Of a stretch of DNA of 7,403 nucleotides, positions 1 through 7,267 are shown one piece after another. This DNA is from Flavobacterium psychrophilum (lineage in GTDB: Bacteria > Bacteroidota > Bacteroidia > Flavobacteriales > Flavobacteriaceae). The position numbers were made by a program, and so were the translations under genes. Position 1 is the stretch's first letter. Each line of letters opens with the position of its first letter. Where the stretch lies: the NCBI GenBank assembly GCA_943325515.2, contig CALPPS020000095.1, positions 1 through 7,403 of the forward strand, written 5' to 3'. Below the pieces are notes generated by a model that did no database searches, had not been told where the DNA came from, and saw only the letters and a program-made list of their open reading frames with translations.

Positions 1-3000
1 ACAATTTTGCCAGTAATGGTCATCACTTGCACTTGCACTTCTAAGGGTTCAAATGGTCTGTTATGTGAGAACCAAAACTCGGTGTAACTTACAAATGGAT
101 TGGGATAATTTAAGACATGATCAAGTGCGATATTCTCATCTCCTACAACAACAAATTGTATGTCTGCAGAAACTTTATTGTTATAAACATCCCATGCAAT
201 AAATGTTAATGTGTGTATACCAACCGCTAAATTTCTGAATGGGAAGTAAACTCTTCCTTTGGTATAATCATCTAATTCTGTTTGGTAATAATCATTCATA
301 ATGTAGGGCTTTGTTTCATCACCATCAAGAATGCCTATAATATCATGTCCAATTCCGCTAGCGGTATTTATTCCATGTTCATCTTCTAATTGGGCTAATA
401 AAAAAGGCGCCGCATTCGTTATTCCGCCATTGACAAAAGTTTCGTCATTCATGTATAATTTTAGTTGTGGACCTATGTTGTCTGCTACTGCGTTGGTATT
501 TATGCCACCAATTTTAATATCGGTATTGTATCCTGTTTTATCTAAAAGCATTTGATTTTTTTTAGAATAAAAACTAATTCTTCCCTTTTCAACTGGTATT
601 CGGATGTCTCTTGGTACTACAAAACCAAATTCAAATTTCCCATTAGTTACGGAAGCATTTCCTCTGAAAATAGTTTCTCCTAAAATGTTAAATGACATAT
701 TCGTAGCTGTTTGTCCTGTTTCGTTTATTGCATCTGCACCATCATTTCTTAGTGTGGTTAATGTAATTTTTTTATCAAAAATATTTACTGTTAAATCACC
801 GTTGTATTGAGTAAACAAATTATTGTTTTCATCTAAAACTTCTCCAGAAAGTTTTACATAAGCCAAAGATTTAAAATCATCTATTGGGCCGGTTACTGGC
901 ATTTCGTTTACTTTTGTAAGTACTATTTTAGGTCTTGGTATAGCTAGCATTACAGCAGGATCGCCAAGATAAAAAACCACATTTGTTGCTGTGTTTGGGC
1001 TAGTGTTTTTTGCAAGTCTCAACGCATCTGCCATTGAGTAATATTGATCACTTCCAAAGGAGAAAAGAAATTGTGCTAGTGTGTCATTAAAATTCTGTGC
1101 AGCACCTTGATTAATGGATCGAATGGTGGTTATCATTGAGATAGCACCACCTTTAGGATTCCAGAAAGTGAATTCGCCTGCAGTGGGCCTGTAAGGATTG
1201 TCAAATCTTGAAAAGTCACAGGTTATAGTAATAAACAATGGGTATTTATACCTGTTATTTAAATTTTGCCCATCTGAATTTTCCCATATTCTTTCCTCTG
1301 CTAGTTCTTCTGGACCACCATGCCCTAAATAGTTAAAAACCAAAGCTCCCTTTTCAAATGCTGTAAAAATTTCTTCTCTTGCTTTAGGGTAACGTTTTCC
1401 ACCAGCAGAGGTTTCTTGTTGATAAGAGTCTAAAAGTATTTTTTTTAGGTTGATGAATGGTTTTTCGGTAGCTATTTTATTGGCTAATCTGTTTTGATAA
1501 TATTGTAGAAATTTATCTGCTGGTTTTTCAGTTGAAGGATCATCTGCAATACAAACATAATTGTTTCTCCAGCTTCCATAAGATTTAATATCATGGTATT
1601 CTATAACTTTATTGACCATTTCCTCGGCTTGCTGAGTAGTACTAACAATCATTCTGCCTACGGCAATATCTATTCCGCCCAAGTCAAAATTTGTGTATAA
1701 ACCACTGTTGGAAGTAAATGTTCCAAAATCCATTCTGCCTTCATCATTATCCATCATGCCGTAAAAATCGTCAGAAGCAAAAGACACTTCATCTTCTGTA
1801 AAACTATTTAAAGCTTGGTATATTGGAACAATATTAGTGTTGTTGGAAACTCTATCTTTAAAATCATAAGAAGCATCTCCGAAAGCATTCAAATATTTAA
1901 CACGTTTGTCTGTTGAAGATGCATTAAAGTAAACATACTTAGCAAAGTTTCTAATAGCGCCAATATCTTGTTTTCCTGAAGAAAATTCTTGATATATGTC
2001 TTCTAAATTTACAACTCTCACACTCATGTTAGAATTATTTCTATGAAAGTTGGCTAGTTTTTCAGCCTGCGCATTTAAGAATTTTGGCGTTATAATTAAA
2101 TAATCAATATCTTGAAATTGTCCTTGTGAATTAGTAAAGATGTTACCTTTTACGTTTTGGTTAACCACTTTTGATTTGGATTCTTTGGATGGATATAAAT
2201 AATCGCCAGTACTAATGGCAATATATTTTCGGATTTCACCAAGAGTTGATTTGAAAGAGAAAATATTTTGATTGTTATTTACTGCTTTTGTAACATTATA
2301 GATGTCTGTGATGTCCCAAACTTGTGAAATATTTGAAGCATTAGAAATTTGGTACTCTCCAATTTCAAAATTTGAAATTGCTTGGTCATATTGAAATCTA
2401 AATTGTTTGTCAAATCCTTTTAAATTACAAGTCGATTTGATGTTGATAAAATCCAAATATCCTTTTGTGCTTGGAACACCTAGATTATCAAAAGTTATTT
2501 TTACCGTTACATCTTCGGTGGAAGAAGTAATAGTAGAAATTAGTATTTTCTCCCCAATTTTTGCAGTAGAAGTACCACTAGACACACTAATATCTATATT
2601 TCCAGCTAATTGACTATTAGCCTCAATTTTAAATTTAGAATTTGATCTTGCTACTGAAGCAACATGAACAGCTAACTGTATTGGAGATGATGAAACTAAA
2701 TTAGGGATTTTGAATTTAAATTCTTGTTCGTTATTATAACTGAAATCTTCTCCAAACCAAATTCTTCCTAATTTTTCTAGGTTTATTTTATCTTTTTCAT
2801 AAAATTGGTAATTATCAAAAGTTGTTATAGTGGTTGTAGGATTGTCTGTTGGCTGAAACATATCAGTAATCCTTTTGCCAGTATCGCCAGTTGTTGTTAC
2901 ATAATAATAAGATTTGTCAGCATATATATTTAGGTTTGATTTATAATCATCATTCCAATTGTCAAGTCCTTCAGCATAAAAAAGAATGTAATCCGAGCTA

Positions 3001-3725
3001 TCAAAAACGCCATCACTTTCCCCTTCAAATTGAATAGCATTCTCTTCTATGTCTGATGGATAGGATGTTGAATTTAAAAGCGGTAACATTCTTCCGCCGT
3101 TTCCGTAGATTTTAATTTTTCTAGGGTCAACATTAGTGTCCAATCCTAAACTTTGAAGGAACCCTTTGGTAATTTTATAGACGCCAGAAGTTTCAACATA
3201 AAAACGGTACCACTTTCCGGTGCTTAAAACTGAATTTTCAATACTGTTTACATTATTTGAAGTTTTCTGAACACTATTAGGAGGTTTTTGTGATATAGAA
3301 TAACTAAATGAAATTAATTTTTTAAATGAATTTCCTTCTTTAATTATAGGAGATATTGTAATTTGTCCATAATATAAATCACGAGCAATGATGTTTTTGA
3401 AAGAGTATTTTAAGGAAGTTGGAATTTCTTTTACTGCTAAATCACCAAGTTGACTTTCAAGAATTGGTTCATAAATAATATTGGATAATTCTAAACCATT
3501 TTCATTTGCAAGGCCATTAAGTTTTACTCTCGAAGAATATTTTAAAGTTCTGGCATAACTATCAAACTGGAGATTTAAGATGTCAAACTGAGGAATGTTA
3601 TAGGAGGTTTTTCCATAAGCCAATTCTTTTTTTTCAGTCCAATTCAATGTAATGCTTACTTGGTCTTGAGAAAAAACAAAGAGTATATTAAAAACAAAAA
3701 AGTAAATTGTAATAATCTTTTTCAT
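1..3725 (-). CDS. porU: PorU, type IX secretion system C-terminal signal peptidase (sortase), 3' end beyond the window
   Basis: A continuous minus-strand frame of 1241 codons with no stop, running off the left edge. It starts at the ATG at 3725-3723, the first ATG after an in-frame stop at 3752-3750. Residues 1-19 form a Sec signal peptide (MKKIITIYFFVFNILFVFS, then QDQ). About residues 20-535 are beta-rich N-terminal domains. About 540-925 is a gingipain-type peptidase C25 domain, opening with IDYLIITPKF and ending near LGDPAVMLAIP. The catalytic dyad is visible: His802 in NYLGHGGPEE and Cys836 in TITCDFSRFD. Beyond it come Ig-like segments and, at residue 1207, a YPNPF motif opening a C-terminal T9SS-type sorting domain that the edge cuts. 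In the family PorU is a surface protease that cleaves the C-terminal domain of T9SS cargo and links cargo to the cell surface, working with PorV. About 40-50 residues are probably missing. In F. johnsoniae porV lies downstream, so it may lie left of this window. Family assignment is confident. Confidence 0.95.
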   Translation of the reverse strand, partial: MKKIITIYFFVFNILFVFSQDQVSITLNWTEKKELAYGKTSYNIPQFDILNLQFDSYARTLKYSSRVKLNGLANENGLELSNIIYEPILESQLGDLAVKEIPTSLKYSFKNIIARDLYYGQITISPIIKEGNSFKKLISFSYSISQKPPNSVQKTSNNVNSIENSVLSTGKWYRFYVETSGVYKITKGFLQSLGLDTNVDPRKIKIYGNGGRMLPLLNSTSYPSDIEENAIQFEGESDGVFDSSDYILFYAEGLDNWNDDYKSNLNIYADKSYYYVTTTGDTGKRITDMFQPTDNPTTTITTFDNYQFYEKDKINLEKLGRIWFGEDFSYNNEQEFKFKIPNLVSSSPIQLAVHVASVARSNSKFKIEANSQLAGNIDISVSSGTSTAKIGEKILISTITSSTEDVTVKITFDNLGVPSTKGYLDFINIKSTCNLKGFDKQFRFQYDQAISNFEIGEYQISNASNISQVWDITDIYNVTKAVNNNQNIFSFKSTLGEIRKYIAISTGDYLYPSKESKSKVVNQNVKGNIFTNSQGQFQDIDYLIITPKFLNAQAEKLANFHRNNSNMSVRVVNLEDIYQEFSSGKQDIGAIRNFAKYVYFNASSTDKRVKYLNAFGDASYDFKDRVSNNTNIVPIYQALNSFTEDEVSFASDDFYGMMDNDEGRMDFGTFTSNSGLYTNFDLGGIDIAVGRMIVSTTQQAEEMVNKVIEYHDIKSYGSWRNNYVCIADDPSTEKPADKFLQYYQNRLANKIATEKPFINLKKILLDSYQQETSAGGKRYPKAREEIFTAFEKGALVFNYLGHGGPEELAEERIWENSDGQNLNNRYKYPLFITITCDFSRFDNPYRPTAGEFTFWNPKGGAISMITTIRSINQGAAQNFNDTLAQFLFSFGSDQYYSMADALRLAKNTSPNTATNVVFYLGDPAVMLAIPRPKIVLTKVNEMPVTGPIDDFKSLAYVKLSGEVLDENNNLFTQYNGDLTVNIFDKKITLTTLRNDGADAINETGQTATNMSFNILGETIFRGNASVTNGKFEFGFVVPRDIRIPVEKGRISFYSKKNQMLLDKTGYNTDIKIGGINTNAVADNIGPQLKLYMNDETFVNGGITNAAPFLLAQLEDEHGINTASGIGHDIIGILDGDETKPYIMNDYYQTELDDYTKGRVYFPFRNLAVGIHTLTFIAWDVYNNKVSADIQFVVVGDENIALDHVLNYPNPFVSYTEFWFSHNRPFEPLEVQVQVMTITGKI

Positions 3726-3783
3726 GGTGAACAGTAAACGTAAATTTCTTTAAATTTGTATAAAAATGCAAAAAATTTTTTTT

Positions 3784-3817
3784 TTTGAAGCAAAATACAA
3801 TAAAACTATTATTTTTG
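3784..3817 (+). promoter_or_regulatory. Predicted gldJ promoter (Bacteroidota -33/-7 type)
   Basis: The -33 element is TTTG at 3784-3787 and the -7 element is TATTTTTG at 3810-3817, a full match to TAnnTTTG. The 22-bp spacer is within the range known for the primary sigma factor of Flavobacterium. Transcription would start near 3822-3825, giving a gldJ leader of about 108 bases. The -33 element is the end of an 11-T run. The elements are seen directly; activity is inferred. In DNA this AT-rich some matches arise by chance. Confidence 0.55.
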
Positions 3818-3846
3818 CGTTATATATCAAATTAGCCATAACACGG

Positions 3847-3879
3847 CAAATTTACTATTAATTTAAAAAAATGTTGCAG
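3847..3879 (-). promoter_or_regulatory. Possible porU promoter (good -7, weak -33)
   Basis: On the minus strand, 3854-3847 reads TAAATTTG, a full match to TAnnTTTG. At a 22-bp spacing the -33 position (3879-3877) reads CTG instead of TTG, so the upstream element is imperfect. Transcription would start near 3840, giving a porU leader of about 115 bases that crosses the predicted gldJ promoter. The assignment rests mainly on the -7 element and on the absence of a better minus-strand candidate. Confidence 0.35.
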
Positions 3880-3931
3880 TTTAAAGGTTAATTCTTATAT
3901 TGCGCAACTAATTTATTACCTACTAAAAAGT

Positions 3932-5644
3932 ATGAAAGTAAACAAAATTATTGCTGTAAAATTAGTATTGTCATTAGTTATAATGATTGGTTTTACTAAT
4001 TGTAGTAAAAAGTCCAGTTCAAAAGGTGGTTCTCAAGCCACTGGATGGAAAATCAATGATAAAAAAGGAGGATTTCAGTATGCTTCAAATTTCAAAAAAC
4101 AAGCCACTGGTCCTGGACTAGTTATGGTTGAAGGCGGAACATTTACTATGGGTAAAGTAGCTGACGATGTAATGCATGATTGGAATAATACTCCAAATCA
4201 ACAACATGTGATGTCATTCTACATGGACGAAACAGAAGTTACTAACATGATGTATATGGAGTATCTTAATTATTTAAAAACTGTTTTTCCTCCAGATCAA
4301 GAGAATTACAAAAACATCTATGAAGGAGCTTCTCCAGATACATTAGTATGGAGAAATAGATTGGGTTATAATGAAACAATGACAGAAAACTATTTAAGAC
4401 ATCCTGCCTATGCAGAATATCCTGTGGTTGGTGTAAATTGGATTCAGGCAACTGAGTTTGCTAAATGGAGAACAGATCGTGTAAATGAGAATATCCTTGA
4501 GACACAAAAATATTTGAAGAAAGACGCTAAAGTTACGGATATGACTGCTGATAAAGTTTTTAGCACAAATGCCTATCTTGCTTCTCCTTCTACTGCAAAA
4601 GGTGGAGACGAAAAACTTGTTTTAAAAAGAGGTCAAAAACCGGGTGCAGCTCCCAAAACAGCTGGGTCTACTAATACACAAGGGAATAGTCCTAAGAATG
4701 TTTACGCTCAAAGAAGTTCTGGTTTAATTTTGCCAGAATACAGATTGCCAACAGAAGCAGAGTGGGAATATGCAGCAGCATCTGATGTAGGTCAGAGAGA
4801 GTATAATTCATACAAAGGGCAAAAGAAATATCCTTGGTCTGGAAGTTACACCCGATCAGGAAAAAGACAATTCAGAGGAGATCAATTGGCAAACTTTAAG
4901 CAAGGAAAAGGTGATTACGGTGGAATAGCTGGTTGGTCTGATGATGGTGCTGATATTACTAATAAAGTAAAATCATATCCACCAAATGATTTCGGATTAT
5001 ATGATATGGCTGGAAATGTAGCCGAATGGGTTGCTGATGTTTACAGACCGATTGTAGATGATGAAGCAAATGATTTCAATTACTACAGAGGTAATGTTTA
5101 CATGAAAGATAAAATTGGGGAAGATGGTAAAGTAGAATTAATTACTAGTGAAACACAAAAATTTGACACTTTATCTAATGGAAAAATTGTAGCAAGAAAC
5201 TTGCCAGGAGAAATAGCCCAAGTTCCTGTTGATGATAAAGAAACTTATTTGAGACAAAACTTTGATAAATCCGACAATAGAAATTATCGTGATGGTGATA
5301 AACAATCAACTAGATACTTCAAATTTGGTGCTTCCGAAGAAGGAGATGAAAAAGGAAAATTAAGAGATGACCAAAGAATGTATGACTCTCCTAAACATAA
5401 CGTTTCTGCAGATAGTTTAGGTAACTTGGTTAAGAAATATGACAAATCAAACAAAAGAACTACTTTAGTTAATAATGATGTAAGAGTATATAAAGGTGGC
5501 TCTTGGAGAGACAGAGCCTACTGGTTAGATCCAGCACAAAGAAGATATTTTCCACAAGATATAGCTACTGATTTTATTGGATTTAGATGTGCTATGTCTA
5601 GAGTTGGACCAAAAGCGGATAAGAAAAAAAGAGCTAGAAATTAA
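3932..5644 (+). CDS. gldJ: GldJ, gliding motility / T9SS lipoprotein with degenerate FGE-sulfatase fold
   Basis: A 570-residue lipoprotein. Residues 1-23 are a signal peptide ending in lipobox FTNC, with Cys24 as the lipidation site. The next residues, SKKSSSKGG, carry no acidic cluster, which suggests a periplasm-facing outer-membrane lipoprotein. The rest is a formylglycine-generating-enzyme-like fold: VEGGTFTMG (66-74), DETEVTNMMY (99-108), YPVVGVNWIQATEFAKWR (163-180), YRLPTEAEWEYAA (270-282), NDFGLYDMAGNVAEWVADVY (352-371) and YKGGSWRDRAYWLDPAQRRY (520-539), closing with IGFRCA (549-554). Two long charged insertions (about 185-265 and 372-515) interrupt it. The two catalytic FGE cysteines after GGSW are absent, so a structural role is expected. 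In F. johnsoniae GldJ is required for gliding and secretion and stabilises GldK. GldK is a shorter relative encoded beside gldLMN; length and the porU neighbour favour GldJ. ATG 3932 is chosen because it leads straight into the signal peptide. Confidence 0.95.
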   Translation: MKVNKIIAVKLVLSLVIMIGFTNCSKKSSSKGGSQATGWKINDKKGGFQYASNFKKQATGPGLVMVEGGTFTMGKVADDVMHDWNNTPNQQHVMSFYMDETEVTNMMYMEYLNYLKTVFPPDQENYKNIYEGASPDTLVWRNRLGYNETMTENYLRHPAYAEYPVVGVNWIQATEFAKWRTDRVNENILETQKYLKKDAKVTDMTADKVFSTNAYLASPSTAKGGDEKLVLKRGQKPGAAPKTAGSTNTQGNSPKNVYAQRSSGLILPEYRLPTEAEWEYAAASDVGQREYNSYKGQKKYPWSGSYTRSGKRQFRGDQLANFKQGKGDYGGIAGWSDDGADITNKVKSYPPNDFGLYDMAGNVAEWVADVYRPIVDDEANDFNYYRGNVYMKDKIGEDGKVELITSETQKFDTLSNGKIVARNLPGEIAQVPVDDKETYLRQNFDKSDNRNYRDGDKQSTRYFKFGASEEGDEKGKLRDDQRMYDSPKHNVSADSLGNLVKKYDKSNKRTTLVNNDVRVYKGGSWRDRAYWLDPAQRRYFPQDIATDFIGFRCAMSRVGPKADKKKRARN

Positions 5645-5665
5645 TTTTAGTTTTTAAAGAATACC

Positions 5666-5694
5666 AAAAAAGCCCTAATTTTAAGGGCTTTTTT
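5666..5694 (+). terminator. Intrinsic terminator after gldJ
   Basis: An 11-bp perfect stem (5666-5676 with 5684-5694) built from AAAAAAGCCCT and its complement, closed by a 7-base loop and ending in a T run. It lies 22 bases past the gldJ stop. The A run on the left arm means it could also work on the minus strand. Its T tail ends only 18 bases before the murF ATG. Confidence 0.85.
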
Positions 5695-5712
5695 ATTTTA
5701 AACCCACTGAAG

Positions 5713-6996
5713 ATGACAATTCAAAACATACATCATTTATTTTTAAAGTGCAATAAAGTTTCCATAGATACTAGAAACATTCAGCTCAATTCTTTTTTTG
5801 TTGCCATAAAAGGGGAACGTTTTGATGCAAATACATTTGCCAAAGAAGCATTAGAAAAAGGGGCAGATTATGTAGTAATTGATAATCCAAAATATTATAT
5901 AGATGATAGAACCATCTTAGTAGAAGACAGTTTGAAAGCACTTCAAGAGTTGGCAAAGTATCACCGACAATTTTTGAAACTTCCAATTATTGCCTTGACA
6001 GGTAGTAATGGTAAAACAACTACTAAAGAACTAATCAATGTTGTTTTGTCAAAAAAGTTCAGAACTATCGCAACCGTTGGCAATTTGAATAACCATATTG
6101 GCGTTCCTTTAACCTTATTATCGTTTACAAATGATACGGAAATAGGAATTGTTGAAATGGGCGCTAATCATCAAAAAGAAATTGAATTTTTGTGTGAAAT
6201 AGCTCAGCCAGATTATGGATATATAACTAATTTTGGTAAAGCCCATCTTGAAGGTTTTGGCGGAGTAGAGGGGGTGATAAAAGGGAAAAGTGAAATGTAT
6301 ACTTTTCTACAAGAAAACTATAAATCAGTTTTTGTAAATCTGGATGACGAAATCCAAAACACTAAAACTACTAATTTTAAAAGAATCACATTTAGCCAAA
6401 ACGAGACCACTGCAAATGTTTACATAGATAGTATTACTGCAAATCCATTTGTAAAAATCGTTACGATGGATGTTGAAATTAATTCACGTTTAATTGGGCT
6501 TTATAATGCTAATAATATTAACGCAGCAATAACAATTGGAAATTATTTTGATATTCCTACAAATGATATTAAAACAGCTATTGAGAGTTATGTCCCCGAA
6601 AACAATCGGTCACAATTATTGATGAAAAGTACAAATGAAATTATTCTAGATGCTTATAATGCTAATCCAAGTAGTATGAATGTAGCCCTAGATAACTTTA
6701 TCCAGCTAGATAAAGACAATAAAATGGTAATTATTGGCGATATGTATGAGTTAGGTCAGGAAAGTCTTGAAGAGCACAAAGCCATAGTGGATTTTTTAAA
6801 TGATAATAGTTCCTTTGAATGTCACTTTGTTGGAAAAGATTTTTTTTCAAATAAAATTCAAAATGAAAACTTCCATTTTCACAAAACCTTTGATGAATTC
6901 GCTCAGTTTTTAACTTCCATAAAACTAGAAAACAAAACCTTACTAATAAAAGGTTCTAGAGGAATGGCTTTAGAACGAACTTTGGAATATTTATAA
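5713..6996 (+). CDS. murF: MurF, UDP-N-acetylmuramoyl-tripeptide--D-alanyl-D-alanine ligase
   Basis: A 427-residue cytoplasmic Mur ligase. It adds D-Ala-D-Ala to the UDP-MurNAc-tripeptide using ATP, the last cytoplasmic step of the peptidoglycan precursor. The N-terminal UDP-binding domain shows SIDTRNIQLNSFFVAIKG (17-34). The central ATPase domain has the P-loop TGSNGKTTT (96-104, Lys101), then GNLNNHIGVPLTLL (123-136), VEMGANHQKEIEFL (147-160) and KGKSEMY (190-196), the last holding the likely carbamylated lysine (Lys192). The C-terminal domain has LDAYNANPSSM (312-322), IIGDMYELGQ (340-349) and the terminal LIKGSRGMALERTLEYL. DAYNANP and the DTRxx..FFAxKG-like start separate MurF from MurC, MurD and MurE. 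It is slightly shorter than the E. coli enzyme but appears complete. No ATG lies shortly upstream, and the N-terminus fits the family. It follows gldJ by 68 bases on the same strand but behind a terminator. Confidence 0.96.
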   Translation: MTIQNIHHLFLKCNKVSIDTRNIQLNSFFVAIKGERFDANTFAKEALEKGADYVVIDNPKYYIDDRTILVEDSLKALQELAKYHRQFLKLPIIALTGSNGKTTTKELINVVLSKKFRTIATVGNLNNHIGVPLTLLSFTNDTEIGIVEMGANHQKEIEFLCEIAQPDYGYITNFGKAHLEGFGGVEGVIKGKSEMYTFLQENYKSVFVNLDDEIQNTKTTNFKRITFSQNETTANVYIDSITANPFVKIVTMDVEINSRLIGLYNANNINAAITIGNYFDIPTNDIKTAIESYVPENNRSQLLMKSTNEIILDAYNANPSSMNVALDNFIQLDKDNKMVIIGDMYELGQESLEEHKAIVDFLNDNSSFECHFVGKDFFSNKIQNENFHFHKTFDEFAQFLTSIKLENKTLLIKGSRGMALERTLEYL

Positions 6997-6998
6997 AT

Positions 6999-7030
6999 AA
7001 AAAACTCCTCAATTTCTTGAGAAGTTTTTT
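6999..7030 (+). terminator. Intrinsic terminator after murF
   Basis: The inverted repeat starts 2 bases after the murF stop. Arms 6999-7012 and 7017-7030 pair with one C/A mismatch (7007 and 7022), a TTTC loop and a T-rich 3' side (TTTTTTT to 7031). The left arm begins with six A residues, so the hairpin may also stop transcripts arriving from the right on the minus strand. Confidence 0.8.
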
Positions 7031-7095
7031 TATTTAACTTCAAGCCAAACAGTAGAATTTTCAATTAATTTACTTGAAAAAATACCGAGGAATAT

Positions 7096-7107
7096 ATCAA
7101 ATTTGAT
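7096..7107. repeat. 12-bp perfect palindrome
   Basis: ATCAAATTTGAT is its own reverse complement. It could be a protein-binding site, but it sits between the 3' ends of converging genes with no promoter element beside it, and short AT palindromes are common in DNA of this composition. Confidence 0.4.
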
Positions 7108-7156
7108 GAAAATACTTATTACTAAACAGTCAATAAATTTAATCTTTATTTATGCT

Positions 7157-7195
7157 TAAATATCTAGAGACGACTGACTTAATAGTAAATATCTA
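7157..7195. repeat. Pair of 10-bp direct repeats
   Basis: TAAATATCTA occurs at 7157-7166 and again at 7186-7195, separated by 19 bases that include the less AT-rich stretch GAGACGACTGACTT. There are only two copies and no associated gene, so chance is a fair explanation. Confidence 0.35.
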
Positions 7196-7267
7196 AAAAA
7201 ACAAATGAATCAATTTTTTAATTTTCTTATCAATATTTATAATCTTGCTTTATATAAGTTTACCTAT

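Larger units (their letters stand above)
3726..3931. promoter_or_regulatory. Divergent porU / gldJ intergenic regulatory region
   Basis: These 206 bases separate two divergent T9SS genes and must carry the start signals of both. They are very AT-rich and contain an A6T11 tract (3770-3786), TAnnTTTG-type elements on both strands, and a short palindrome TTGCGCAA (3900-3907) shortly upstream of the gldJ start. Neither start codon has a purine-rich Shine-Dalgarno sequence, as is usual in Bacteroidota. No small gene is supported here. Confidence 0.75.
7031..7267. other. AT-rich spacer without a supported gene
   Basis: These 237 bases lie between murF and the partial gene at the right edge. No frame gives a convincing protein. 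Two small structures are visible: a perfect 12-bp palindrome, ATCAAATTTGAT (7096-7107), and a 10-bp direct repeat, TAAATATCTA (7157-7166 and 7186-7195, 29 bases start to start). No TAnnTTTG promoter element was found on either strand. It reads as a spacer between converging genes. Confidence 0.6.

Noticed and set aside
24..40. Tandem CACTTG repeat (almost three copies)
   Set aside because: It lies within porU and encodes the alternating EVQVQV of a beta strand, so ordinary coding explains it.
331..2613. Short plus-strand open frames at 331-555, 604-810 and 2407-2613
   Set aside because: They lie opposite porU, whose frame codes continuously with conserved peptidase C25 motifs. Their translations show no domain and no sensible start context.
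3751..3758. Plus-strand TAAATTTG, a second full TAnnTTTG match for gldJ
   Set aside because: No TTG occurs 17-23 bases upstream, so it lacks a -33 partner. The 3810-3817 element is better placed and paired.
3900..3907. TTGCGCAA palindrome upstream of the gldJ start
   Set aside because: It is only 8 bp and does not extend. It could be an operator half or chance, and nothing else supports a regulator here.
3932..5644. Active formylglycine-generating enzyme or GldK instead of GldJ
   Set aside because: The catalytic cysteines are missing, which rules out an active FGE. GldK is shorter and sits next to gldL, gldM and gldN, while this gene is 570 codons and divergent from porU.
4266..5986. Minus-strand open frames at 4266-4451 and 5786-5986
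   Set aside because: They are antisense to conserved parts of gldJ and murF and have no recognisable features.
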